Assembly: GCF_032854445.1 (NCBI RefSeq)
Contig: NC_088297.1
Location: 6,387,991-6,451,990, forward strand
Length of the DNA: 64,000 nt
Source of the DNA: Liolophura sinensis
Taxonomy: Eukaryota; Mollusca; Polyplacophora; Chitonida; Chitonidae
Direction: 5' to 3'
A model generated the notes under the pieces. It searched no databases. It was not told where the DNA came from and worked only from the letters and a program-made list of their open reading frames with translations. Positions 24,076 through 35,782 of this stretch are shown piece after piece; within the stretch, counting starts at the first letter, position 1; each line of letters starts with the position of its first letter. A program made the translations under genes and the position numbers.

Positions 24076-25720
24076 CGTTCCTTCTGTCCGCTTCACAATA
24101 AATATCATTCTATTCCCCGAGTAGATTTACATGAACAGTTAATTTGCGTGCATTTAAATAAGGCAATACTGAAAAAAATTCTTACAAGTGTTAAATTTTC
24201 CTAGTTATATTATGGCCGGAATTATTCAAGCATATCAAACAGGTATTATCAAGAGTGGACTTCTTCCTCTTTTGTTTCCTGCGGTGTCCCTAATTCTCGT
24301 AATCTGGATCAGAGATTAAAACACTGGAGGATGGATTATCACTGTGTAACATTGCTTTTGCACCTACCTCGAACAGTATTCAAAAGGATGTTACTTGTTT
24401 TCGCACCTTTGATGAGTAACTTTAATCAACAACCAGTATTTGAACTCCAGTCATTAATTCTTGATAAACACAGAAAAGCAACAGGATTAGTTTTGGATTG
24501 TCTCGGTTTTAATCGTTCACTGTAGCTGGTCCGAAACTGCTAGCATTGTGTAGCTGTCAAACGACCATTGTGTTGTTGTACAGAGTTCATAGGACGTTAG
24601 AAGCTAACTCAATGGTCCACAGGAAAGACGCAGCCTGTAAAGCCTGTATCAACGCCATATTCATTGCAGCCATTACATGGTTGTATCTGTTGTTTTTTCA
24701 CTTTACCAGCATACAGAAGATTGATCAAACTAATGATGAATGAATCCCCGCTTTGTTTTACGCCCATTAAGCCCTCTCACCAGAGTTTGCCTACATAGGT
24801 GTAAGGATTAATTTTTCCTTGATGTTGTTAAAATTTAGTTGATCGCCAGGATTTCTTATCCCAACTCCTGACAACCTGGCTGTGTTTGGCTGTGTGTTGC
24901 GTCAAGAATCCACGCTTTCATGCGGGACAAATCGTCTGGAAACTTGAAAAAATTCCAGGGTTCTCCAGCGACTTCTACAACCGTATGTAGAAAGCAAAGC
25001 ATTTCATGGAGAATTTAGATATGCTTGTTGTCACTTATGTGGCTTTTTAATACTGAACTAAATTGCAAAGCTCTGACAGCTCGTGGAGGTTGGACTTGTA
25101 ACGGATACTACCGAGTGTTGGCGGAAAAATGCATGAACAAAACTTCATTATCTCGTGATTTTATTGCCATATTACTCAGATTGTTGTACTTTTTTCAATA
25201 TTATTTTACACTCAGATTAACAATACATACATGGATAGCTAATTGTGATTAAATAACCAATCTGGCCACAAATCCTTTAAGCCAAGCTCAACCCTGAGGG
25301 TGCGGTAAGTGGAATTATACACTTTGCTACAGTGGTTTAGACGAGATCTAATCAGTGGCTGATACATGCCCAATGAGGCACCAGTGATCAACCTTCTCCC
25401 CCATTGTCTTACCTGACACACAGCACATAAGACTTAAAGATGGAGAAAACGTGATTTTTACACACAGCACGTAAGATTAAAGATGGAGAAAACGTGAAAA
25501 TCAAGCAAACTTCAGACAAAAGAATGTGAAAACTTAATTCTAATTGTGAATATCAATATTTTTCTGAAATAGCCCAGTAGCTTAAGGTGGAGAATAATTT
25601 GCCCATTACTCATTTGAACATAAACAGATATCTCAGAATTGGTGCCCTTTTCTACAGAAGGCTGATAATTTACATAATTCCAATATGGTCGCTATATTAC
25701 TTATTACTTCAGCAGATTAC
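24076..25720. other. no gene recognised
   Basis: Short open frames only. A ~40-bp imperfect direct repeat (cacacagcac.taagact, agatggagaaaacgtg) occurs at 25418-25497. Confidence 0.5.
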
Positions 25721-25729
25721 TGGACCATA

Positions 25730-25970
25730 CGTTCATTTGGTGATACCAGTGGAAAATGTGGCTATTTAAGTACAGCATAGTTGAAAAATCCCGTTAGCCC
25801 TTAAAGTTCAAAAGTGGCTGCCATTTTTTCGAAGATAAACCGCCGTTTTAGGTCATTCGTTTGTTCATACTTGCTGTTCATTTGGTGATACAAGCAGTAA
25901 ATGTGGATATTTAAGTACGGCTTCGTTGAAAAAATCCTGTTAGCCATTAGCAAATCCAAATGGGGACCAT
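25730..25970. repeat. tandem duplication of ~145 bp
   Basis: gttcatttggtgatac, agtggaaaatgtgg.tattta, agtacagc and ttgaaaaaatcc recur at about 25731 and 25877 with moderate divergence. Confidence 0.7.
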
Positions 25971-26164
25971 TTTTGTCAAGACCAGCCGTAGAGTGTCATT
26001 TATATTAAAACGAGTAAGGATGGGCCATGTTATTGTGGTACAAGTAATAAACTTAGAATGTATACTCGTCTTATTAGTAGTGAAACACCAATAACCGTGA
26101 GTTTTTTCCAAGATGGTTGTCAAGATTCACACACAGTCTCTGTGGTCTACAGTTAGGAATATCG

Positions 26165-26470
26165 TCTACGAAAAATATGGACGTTGAAACAAGACATTCG
26201 TATACCAGCCGTCAACCAAGAAGTAAGTCCCGGGTCAATAATTCCAAGGACAATTCCCTAAAGCGAAGTATAACACAAACAAGCAAAGAACTAAGAAAGT
26301 ATGTAAAGTGGGAAAATATGACGGAATCATGCAAAAGAGAAGCAGTCAACAGTTTTCAGTGATGATGGAAAGACGCAACATCACTGTTATGTTCTAGGTG
26401 ATGAGTGAAACCATCGTGTACCATGCTAGAACATCAGTTGTCGATAAGAAATTATGTATGTCAGCTGCGA
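26165..26470 (+). repeat. dispersed repeat family B, possibly coding fragment
   Basis: About 300 bp similar to 39290-39565. The plus-strand frame gives matching peptides in both copies (HSYTSRQP, VNN.K.NS, T.KELRKYIKYEN), differing by conservative changes. This suggests it once encoded part of an element protein. The decayed RT C-terminal fragment follows at 26550 on the opposite strand, and a weaker family B match at 21340-21500 also lies beside the RT. Family B may therefore belong to the same element. Confidence 0.6.
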
Positions 26471-26549
26471 GTTTATTTCAACTGCTCGAATATCCAAAAG
26501 TGGCCATCTAATTCAACATACGGCCCTTAACCTTGGCTTAATTGGAATT

Positions 26550-26785
26550 AGATACAAGCAGTGCGCCAGAGATTCTGGACGCTCTGTCCATACTTACTTA
26601 CAAGAGAGTAATACTCTTTGTAAATCTTAAGAAACTTAGATTGAAGGCGTTTGAGGGAATAAATTAGACCCACCAGTTTTGCAGTGATAACTCATGACGT
26701 TGACTGGAATAGTCACACAAAACACAGGATCGAACAATTGCTACAAGGCGAGATATGTACACGCCATATACAGGACCCTTCTGTC
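26550..26785 (-). pseudogene. second fragment of the Penelope-like RT (C-terminal part)
   Basis: Parallels 21961-22195 (gccagagattctg, acgctctgtccata, tgctacaaggcgagatat, caggaccctt) with many substitutions. The 138-bp direct repeats are absent here. Confidence 0.7.
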
Positions 26786-26789
26786 ATGC

Positions 26790-27690
26790 TGTGCTTCGCA
26801 AATCAGCCACAGATAACGTCAGCTATAGAAATAACAGCTTCTGAACAGGGTAGAAAATAATTCAGTACCTTCTTCTTGCCCACTGACGATACAACGGAAT
26901 GGTCGCTGATTTCAAGGATACGTGAACATATACCACGAAAACCTGTTCTCGAAGCCCCTAACTGGCTTCTGTGCTGGTAACCTCACTGGTGTTCCCTTCA
27001 CATCAGTCATTCAAAAAGCGGTACCCGAATGTATGGATAAGATAAACTCCACCAAATCGCCATTCAAAAAGATCAAGAAACGATAATCCTTAAACAAGCA
27101 TAGAAAGAGGATGACGATGAACATGGAAACAGATGTCCTGGATTCATTCAGTATATAACGGTGGATCCATTCACAGTTATTATGTATGGAAATGTCCAGC
27201 TTACCCTCCAGTGCAAATTGTCCATGATCGGACCAGTTGAGTTGTAACAGCTATTCAAATAGTTCAGGTTGCTCTTGGATCTGAGTTTTACCCTGGTGTG
27301 ATGAGTACTGGAGATTTACTTACCTTTATTGAACATTGCGCGTTTACGCTCCTATAAAAACGACATCAGCAAATTTGTTGTATTACTCGCGAACAGTAAA
27401 GCGTCTTTTGCCTAGAAAGGATACGGACGTTCAGGTTCCGGTGATATTCCTGTATTAGTCTGGCGGGCGAATCAAGCAGTTGGTGGATCTTCTGATAACT
27501 GAATTAAGTAAACTATCTACAGAGCGAACACGGGCCGTGTTTACGTGTGGATAGGTACTTAAGCTACTTATACCTCATTAGATTGACCAATCCTTCCCAA
27601 CGCGGAGCAATCATTTTGTACCAAACGTGATGGGTCAGTTTGGAAACAAAAAGTTGTATGTAAAAAATTCTGACCCTAAACATTAGAAAT
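26790..27690. other. no gene recognised
   Basis: Unique-looking DNA with only short open frames and no recognised repeat. Confidence 0.45.
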
Positions 27691-27695
27691 ACATG

Positions 27696-27832
27696 TGAAG
27701 GTCTGCCAGCGACCTGCGGATCGTTGTGGGTTTCCTCCGGGCTCTTCCCGGTTTCCTCCCACCATAATGCTGGCCGCCGTTGTATAAATGAGACATTTTC
27801 AGTACGGCGTAAAACACCAATCAAATAAACAT
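27696..27832 (+). mobile_element. SINE fragment, 3' part
   Basis: Runs from gaaggtctgccagcgacctg through tttcctcccaccataatg, ctggccgccgttgtata and gcgtaaaacaccaatcaaat; the tRNA-like head is missing. Confidence 0.85.
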
Positions 27833-28269
27833 TTGGGTAGAAACAATTGAACCAGCTTTGGTACGATTAAAATCGATCTAAAAACAAGGAAACATGATTT
27901 GGTTGGTAACTGGCTAGGCGTATCCATCTCATTCCGTAAACCTTGCCAACGTGGTATCAGTGAAACAAGTTTAAACCAACGCTTGTTCTGGTAATTTATT
28001 CGGTAAACTTTGGTCAGCATTGCTATGTCTCTCTTTTTGGCTGTAAACCTAAAAAAAATCACAGAGTAGCCCTTTGCCAAATCTGTATTTGTTAAATTCC
28101 ATGAAAAGAAAACAACAGCAAAGTTGTCTAAAGTGTTCGTTTTTTTTCTTTATATGTAATAAATCCTAGCCATTTAAAAAGCGTTTTCTCGGAATATTTT
28201 TTCCAGATTAATAAATATTCCTTGCTTGTATTCCACTGCCATCTTCCGATAAAAGTTAAAATATCTACA

Positions 28270-29480
28270 TTCCTAAACGCCAGTTTACACTTCAGCTAAC
28301 ACTTCTGTTAACTATTCACTGTGATGTCACCCAAACAGACGCCCAAACTTTTGGCGTTGGTTTGTAGGGCTTGCCAAGTGATGCTTGTGCACCACGAATA
28401 AAATCATTACGTGCTTTGGATCGGGCGTAGACGCCTATTAACAGTTCAGTTAACAACTCAGTGTGACGTCACCTCACCTCCAGCACCAAAACTTTTCACG
28501 GCATATTGTTTCACTTGCCCGGCAGTTTATCGAGGACAAAATGTCCACGTGTTTTGGTTAAGACGTAAACGCCAGAAAACAGTTCGGTTAACCATTCAGT
28601 GTGACGTCATCTGGCGTCAAATGCCAACATTTTTGACAATGTTTTTTTGGGCTTCCCAAGTATGTTTGTGAGTGAGTGAATGCTTGGGGTTTAACGTCGT
28701 ACTTGTCAATTTTTCAGTCGTATGACGACGAAGGAATCCTTAGAATGAATGCCTGTAATGTGCCTTCTTGTTGTAAGACGGATTTCCACCGCTCTTTTAT
28801 CTAGTGCTGCTTCACTGAAACGCATTACCGAAGGGAAGTAAGCCGCCCCGCCCGAACCATTATTCTGATACGGGCGACGTTTCAAACCTCTACGTGGTTT
28901 GATTATGGTGTAGACGCTAGTTAACAGTTCGGTTAACAATCCAGTGTGACGTCACCAGACCTCAGACGACAAAGCATTTGACGCCGTTTTGCAGGGATTG
29001 CCAAGTAGTGTTTGTTCACCAAGTATGAAATCTCTAAGTGTTTTGATTTGGGCGTAAGCGCCAGTTATAACGGTTCAGTTAACAGTTTGGTTAGCAATTC
29101 ATTGTGACACCATCTGACGTCAGATGCAAAATATTTTTAAGCCGTTTTGTAGGGCTTGCCAAGTAGTGTTTGTGTGCTAAGTATGAAATCTCTACCTGTT
29201 TTGACCTAGGTTTAAAGACCAGTTAACAGTTCGGATGACAGTTCAGCGTGACGTCACCTGACATCAGATGCCAAAACTATTAACGCCGTTTTCTGAGGCT
29301 TGTCAAGGAGTGATTCTACGAATTTTGAAAATCTCTCCGCGGTTTCATTCAGACGTAAATGCCAGTTAAGGGTTCAAGTAACAATTTGGTTAACAATTTA
29401 CTGTGACGCCGTTTTGTAGAGCTTGCCAAGAAGTGTTTATGTACATCACCTGACGTCAAACGTCAAAACTGTTGACACCG
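28270..29480. repeat. diverged tandem array, ~145-bp unit, CRE-type palindromes in most units
   Basis: Seven to eight copies of a unit containing cgccagttaacagttcggtt, aacaattcagtgtgacgtca, gatgccaaaac, gacgccgttttgtagggctt, gccaagtagtgtttgtg and gaaatctctacgtgttttga. Perfect TGACGTCA octamers occur at about 28463, 28600, 28949, 29118, 29250 and 29450. A family 2 element interrupts the array at 28666-28880, so the array is older than that insertion. Confidence 0.85.
28666..28880 (+). mobile_element. short element family 2, copy inserted in the 145-bp array
   Basis: Begins gtgagtgagtgaatgcttgg then ggtttaacgtcgtac, with tcgtatgacgacgaagga, accgctcttttatctagtg and ccgccccgcccgaacc. The two sides of the array resume after it. 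Confidence 0.9.
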
Positions 29481-29807
29481 GATTGCTCACTGGTGCTGTT
29501 ATATGTAATTTTTCTGAACATAAATGATTATTTTTATCGGAAAATAGTTAATGACCCCTTTAAAATTGTCAGCTGTTAACTGTGAACGGCGATCCAAGTT
29601 CACGAACGGGACCCAATAGGTATTGTAACATTCCTGTGCAACATTTTACTTCAGTTGTAACTTTTTGTCTAAAAATGTAATCATATTGAACCGGCCTGGG
29701 AGAAAAACTGATCTCTGTGGGTGAACGTGAATAAGCTGAGAGAACCAAAGCTAAAGTCGAACACGCGGGGGATAATCCCTATCTCTGAAAGATTCAAACA
29801 CCCGCTC
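29481..29807. other. no gene recognised
   Basis: Spacer between the 145-bp array and a SINE remnant. Confidence 0.5.
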
Positions 29808-29885
29808 TTATGGTCACTGGCCGCCGTCGTGTAAGTAAAATATTGTTGAGCACAGCGTAAAACACCAATCAACCAAATAAGTAAA
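29808..29885 (+). mobile_element. SINE fragment, 3' end
   Basis: tatggtcactggccgccgtc, gtgtaagtaaaatattgttg and gcgtaaaacaccaatcaacc match the SINE tail. Confidence 0.75.
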
Positions 29886-30711
29886 AGATGTACAGTAAGG
29901 ACAATGTTTACTCGACAACAGTGTTGTCGGTTAAGAACACATTACCAGAAGCAGCCAGAAGTGACCAGAAGTCACAGTTGAGAGATTTAACAGGGTAATC
30001 CTAGTAAAATATTATACAAACAGCAGCCTGAAAGACATTAGCAGGATTTTAATCAGATTTCATTCAGCATTTTGAGGCACCGGGCAAATTACACCGGGCT
30101 AATTCAGATCAACATAAAACAGACGCCAGTTAATTGCATAGCGATAACGTTTAAACAGGAGGTAAGGTATAGTGTCCATGGTTCCTTCCAGAAGGCCAAG
30201 TCACCAGAGTGCTATTAACAAGGTGTGATTCTTATATTTGCGTCTCCTGGAGGCAGAGAGTACGCTAACGTGACGTATATGTCAGATGAAAGATAATTAA
30301 GCACTGTCCACAAAAGTAGTTGAATTTCTTGAATTTTTTTCAACCCAATAAAATGCACTTGAAAGTATGAGTTCTTTTGTAGACATTTCTGACCACATTG
30401 GGACGAGTGACGTGACGTCATGTTTTTGCTACTCAACACACTCAGACCGCTGGATTTCATCATTCTAAACCCATATACTTATGGGCCTATGGGTGCATTG
30501 ACCGAATTGACCTTGAAACGAATGATATCAAGCAAAAATCTGGATATAACGTCACTGATACCCTCTGGGTCACAAAAGGCCACCGAAAAACCTGATCTTT
30601 TAAAACCATTTAACTCGGTTGGAAAAATTCTAAAAGACAAATCAAACTAATTTCCGGAATAGTGTTTGATACATACTTGATGTTCGTTTTTTAATTGGGC
30701 TTTAATGATCC

Positions 30712-30812
30712 CTCTGCCTGGTTTTCTTTCGCCAAAATGCTTGCCGGTGTTGTATAAGTGAGGTATTTTTAACTAAACCCGACAACGTAAAACACCAATA
30801 AATAAATAAGAA
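30712..30812 (+). mobile_element. SINE fragment, degenerate 3' end
   Basis: ggttttctttcgcc, aaaatgcttgccggtgttgt, ataagtgaggta and cgtaaaacaccaataaat are recognisable but diverged. Confidence 0.65.
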
Positions 30813-30994
30813 GGAAAGAAATGTATATGATCCTCCTTTCTTGAACCTCAAAAAAGATCATGGTAAACTTGTCAGCGTATTTTTCTGACTTTCACGTACA
30901 TGTTCAGCGCAAACTTTTACGATAACAATGTTTGTGGCCAACAATGCATCTGACGATCTATCTTTCCAGAAACTTAGAGCCCATTTACATAAAC

Positions 30995-31585
30995 ACGCCC
31001 AGTTTCATGGCCACCAAACCAGAACAGCAAACCATAGACAGTTTCCCCTGTCATTAAACCAGAACAACCAACCAGGGACAGTTTCCAGGTCACCAACCCA
31101 GGTCCCCAAAACCAGAACAACAAACCAGTTTCCAGGTCACCAAACCATAACAGCGAACACTGACCAGTTTCCAGGTCACCAAGCCAGAACAGAAATCCAT
31201 GACCAGTCTCCAAGTCGCCAAAACAGAACAACAAACCATGATCAGTTTCTAAGTGACCAAACCAGAACAGCAAACCATGACCAGTTTTCAGTCGCCAAAC
31301 CATAACAGCAAGCCATGACCAGTTTCCAGGTCACCAAACCAGAACAGCAAACCATGACCGGTTTCTAGGTCACCAAACCATAACAGCAAGCCATGGCCAG
31401 TTTCTAGGTCACCAAACCAGAACAGCAAACCACGACCAGTTTTTTAGTCGCCAAACCAGAACAGCAAACCATGACCAGTTTCTAGGTCACCAAACCAGAA
31501 CAGCAAACCATGACCATTTTCCAGGTCAATACACCAGAACAGTAAACCATGGCCAGTTTCCGGGTCACAAAAGCTGAAAAACAAA
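30995..31585. repeat. minisatellite, 39-bp unit, ~15 copies
   Basis: The unit is ccaaaccagaacagcaaacc then atgaccagtttctaggtca. As 39 = 3 x 13, both strands stay open over part of it; the encoded 13-residue repeats are not supported as protein because indels break the frame in later copies. Confidence 0.93.
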
Positions 31586-31589
31586 CTAA

Positions 31590-33051
31590 CAACGTACTGC
31601 AAAATTTATACGGTTTTTTTTTCCCGCCATTCATTGTAAAACTACTATTACATTGTATCAAAGTAATGGAACGTTACAGGGATATTCTGTACTCTACAAA
31701 GTATCCAGCCACCTGGCTGATGTATATTGTATGGGTCCTGTCCAGATCACTAAACCCCTTGAAATAGGGAGTATTTATAAAAAACATTTTTGACTAAATA
31801 AAACTAAGCTAAATGTAGGAATTATGCGAGATTTTTTATGATCTATAAAGGTAACTGTAGAAACCACGCTTGGACAAAATGAGATATTTCAAGGTAAGAT
31901 ATTTGTGACGAAAGATAAAAACATTGGTGATTGATACATTGACAGTGGTGTGAAATTCAAACAAAAACAAAAATATTTAATTTCTAGTCGTCTTTCTCCT
32001 GACGCTCACAATATTGTTTCAATTTGAAGAAATTTCGATCTCTTGAAAGCGAAGAATAGTTTCTTTCATTAAACAGACAGCCTGAGGGCATCTTGTTGGC
32101 AAGCCACACATATGATTTCTCCCTTACATGGAGACACTGATGTTATACTGTCGAAACAGTGTTAAAAGCAGCATTAAATCCTAAACAGCAAACACGCTCA
32201 TTGTCGCAATACAGCAAATTAGTAGCTTCAAAGCAATGCGGTCGCAAACATGTCACAGTTATATTAAATATTAAGTATATTAAGCCGACAATATTGTGTA
32301 GCGATGATTGACAGGGGAAGCGTGCCTGACGACGGCGCCGTCTGCGGAATAATACTTACATATAGCATACACACATACATGCGCACTGATTTTCACTTAG
32401 CTATAATGCCGCAACAAACATATGCGTTCATACAATATGCAATATAAATCACATGACCAGATCACATGACACCAGCAATCTACTGGCTTATTTGGGGATT
32501 TGCAAGTCAAGCACTGACTATTAGTTTATCAACAGACAACTTGTCACATTTAATTTAGAAAAGATTTACGACGAGTGTTCTTCTTTAGGAAGAGGTGTCT
32601 CATTTCTATTTCTGATAATACTATTTGATGTAAATTGCTTAACAAGGGATTTATTTACACCTTATCCAAATTAACAATGATCACCCACAGCGCATGGAAT
32701 TGTGGAAAAGGAAGAATCGTTAACAAGTAAAATTAGATTAAAATTAAAATTTGGTTAGGAGAAATATAAATCCAGAATCACTTATGTTTTAATACCCAAC
32801 TGGCAAATACCTAATAAACAAACAAAAAATGAAAGATGGATTAACATTTAAATCAACTTATGCCATTTGTTGATAACATGTTTTCGGGAATAAATCCCAT
32901 CCAAAAGTTTATAGTTCTTCTGTACCGTTCTACCGTCGGCTTTCTCTCTCAACTGGCCGATTAGCCAAAAAGAAAATCAAATAGTTCAGAAAGGTTGGTT
33001 TATTGCTCCAATTAATGAAATCTTTCAATTTCCACAGTAGGCTCCAAAAAC
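31590..33051. other. 3' flank of the Kv gene, no gene recognised
   Basis: AT-rich DNA with short open frames. On the minus strand this lies downstream of the Kv stop and probably holds its 3' UTR, but I cannot place a poly-A site with confidence. Confidence 0.45.
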
Positions 33052-35782
33052 CTATTTCTGTATGTCGTGCTTCATGGCCGTCACAAGCTTGCAGGTCCTG
33101 CTGCGGTAGCCGTAGTACAGGCTAAAATTGTGAGCGATAAATGGTATGGGGAGGCTGATCACAACGAGGCCCACCATAGCACAGACCGCCGCCACCATGT
33201 AGCCTATCAGCTGGCGTGGCACGACGTCACCGTAACCCACTGTTGTCATGGTGATTAAAGCCCACCAGAAGCCGACAAACACGTTGTCAACTTGGTCGTC
33301 ATAGAGCAGATCCGCGCAGTAAAACAAGATACCGAATATGACGACACCGATAGTGACGAACATGGACAACAGCCACACTTCTCGAAAACTGGCCCTTATG
33401 GCGTACCATAGTTCTCGCACACCCCTGTAGTGGCGTGCAGCACGAAAGACTCTTAGGACGCCGATTATCATTGTGAAATGGTGTATGGCGTACGCAATCA
33501 TATAGTTGTTGAGACCGATGACAAAAGTGGCAGAGAATTGCAAACACAGAAACGTGCTCAATCCACTAGAAATTATGTACAGGGCGTCAAGAATGTTTAG
33601 AGGGCTTCTCCAAAACTGGCCTTTGTCTGGACAAATAACAGCTCGTACACCGAAGAAGAAAGACAACACACACAGGCAGCCTAATTCAACATAATGCAGA
33701 CTGATTCGAATGAAATCCTTGTCATATGAGGTTTTTATGTTGAACATCCCGGTTTCAGCACTGTTGTTCTTTGACTCATTTGAAAGGTTCAGGCGCCGAT
33801 GAAGAGACACAGAAAACGATAATGAGCATGCCGTCGTGAATGATACAAGAACCAAGAAAAGGTAAGTGAACAGCACCACCTAAAAGAAAAAGGAAGAAAT
33901 GGTATTTAAACAGTGTTAAAGTTTGTAACAGTCTGTACACTGTAGAGCTCTAATCCCCTGATGGCTTTTCGCACCAAATGTTTTTAGAACGTTCCTTTTT
34001 AGCTTTCCCAGAGCCGTCGCTTAATCAGCTTATTGTAGCGCTGCTCCGATCGGAAACACATAGGCTATTTTTACAGCAGCTAAATACATTTCTCCTTCCG
34101 CCGCTAAATAACCTACCCTACCGCCGCTAAATAAACTATCCTACCGCCGCTAAATAAACTATCCTACCGCCGCTAAATAAACTACCATATCCCAGCTATA
34201 TAAGCTACTCCTATAGCAGATAAATCAACTACTCCTTCCGCCGCTAAATAAACTACCCTACCGACGCTAAACAAGTTGCTCCACCCCTGGCTATAACAGC
34301 CACTCATAGAGTAGCTATATAAAACACTCCTGCCACCACTAAATAAGCTGTTCCGGTCACAGCTAAAGAAGCCTGTCACAGCTAAAGAAACTATACCCAC
34401 AGTGGTTAAATAAGCTGTTCCTATCACAGCTAAAGAAGCTATACCTACAGTGGTTAAATAAGCTGTTCCTATCACAACTAAAGAAGCTATACCTACAGTG
34501 GTTATATACATACCGCGAGGTACACATACCGCGACTAAATAAGCAGCTCCTATCAGGGTTAAATAAGCTACACCTACAGCTGCTGAATAAGTAGCTCCTA
34601 CCGCAGCAAAAATAAAACTGTCCGTGAGATCATAGTTCACTCCGTCCACCCCCTCCCAGCCTACGCCTACCAACTCACACCCACCGTTTCCATCAATCTA
34701 ATTACCATGACAACATACTCCGCGGAGACGTTTATGACTCCTTTGCGAAAGGCGTTTAAGTGTACTTACTCTGGCTGGTAAAGAATACAAGGGGTCATCC
34801 AAGGTTACCCACATCCTCTCTTTCCAGAGCGGAAGTCCCATGAGCCGGGAGAGTCTGACCTGACATATGTCCAGGTACTCCTTTGTCACCTGAGCATTTT
34901 TACGCACCTCTTCTCTCAAATCGCTGTATCTTAATTGGACGAAAGAAACAGAAAAATAAAATAGAACACGTATGAATAACTTTTTTCTTTTGGCATCTGT
35001 TACATAATGAAAAGTTGGAGAAACTAACGATTCTTCCACAAAAAAACTCTCACCGCTCTGAGTTTCCCCGCGAAGATGAAAATGGAAAGAGGAAAGAAAA
35101 GACAAACATAGAGATAGTCAAGCTATGAGGATAAACAATTCAGTACAAAAGACTGCTGTATGAAGAATAAAACCACAGCGACTACAATGTGACTACTTGG
35201 CCAATGATCACTCGCCTAACCTGAATCAGACAGAATTATCCACCAGTTTAAGCTGAACAAGAATTATAATCTTTCGAAATAAAATGGTACATACCTTCTC
35301 CAGCAACATTCGCCGATGACGTCATCGGTTAACTGCCAATACGCCAACTCCTCTTCCAGTTGGCTACCACAGAAGTCGCGGCTCACGTGCATCTTGCCAG
35401 TTCTGTAATAATCCAAGATTGCGGTGAAATACTTAGGATTTCTGTCAAAGAAGTACTGGTTACACGACTCCTGGAAGGAATCGTGACTCGGGGACAGTCG
35501 ACTCAAGACGCCTTGATCTTTTTTCTGCAGGGTGCTGGACCTCACTTGAAATACCTTCCCGCCGACGTTGAGGGTCCAAACATCGGCACATGCCTTAAGG
35601 TTGGACAAATTGTTTCCAGTGGTCATTCCCGAACTGAAAGCCTCTTCCACGTTGAGTGTGGCTTTGAATCCGGCTTTCTTGGCTGCTGGGGAAGGATATA
35701 CTCTGTTTTGTTTTCCGTTGGGAGAGCTATCCAGTTCCATCTGACCTACAGTGGACACGACCATAGATGTCATGTGCGCCAT
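33052..35782 (-). CDS. voltage-gated K+ channel-like alpha subunit (Kv3/Shaw-like), 491 aa, three exons
   Basis: Exons 35782-35295, 34929-34770 and 33879-33052, all GT-AG, join into 492 codons. The ATG at 35782 follows an in-frame TGA about 27 nt upstream. A BTB/T1 domain (residues ~67-163) carries the Hx5Cx20CC zinc motif (H132, C138, C159-C160) seen in Kv2-4 but not Kv1. Six transmembrane segments follow (S1 ~217-240, S2 ~278-298, S3 ~310-327, S4 ~347-368, S5 ~384-403, S6 ~442-464). The filter TVGYGD (429-434) is canonical. Oddities: S4 has only R359, R362 and R365 plus R368, since the usual R1-R3 positions are H350, M353 and G356. The S2 charge-transfer Phe and Glu are L288 and F291, while the outer S2 Glu (E281) and S3 Asp (D314) remain. 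The S6 PVP is PIP (460-462). Only ~20 residues follow S6. It should conduct K+ in the plasma membrane, or act as a modifier subunit, with altered voltage dependence. Confidence 0.92.
33880..34769 (-). other. intron 2 of the Kv gene
   Basis: 890 bp, phase 0, cutting just before S1. The donor is GTAAGT and the acceptor tttttcttttag. More than half is minisatellite. Confidence 0.85.
34075..34610. repeat. intronic minisatellite, ~20-bp and ~60-bp related units
   Basis: The 34080-34260 part repeats ctaccgccgctaaataaac. The 34340-34510 part repeats a 60-bp combination with ctatcacagctaaagaagc and tacctacagtggttaaataa. Both share a gctaaataa/gctaaagaa core, so they derive from one ancestral unit. 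Confidence 0.85.

Noticed and set aside
30928-31305. 125-residue plus-strand and 109-residue minus-strand frames with 13-residue repeats
   Set aside because: By-products of the 39-bp unit, which is a multiple of 3; the frame fails in later copies.
33067-33694. Plus-strand frames opposite the Kv exon
   Set aside because: Antisense shadows of the conserved Kv coding strand.
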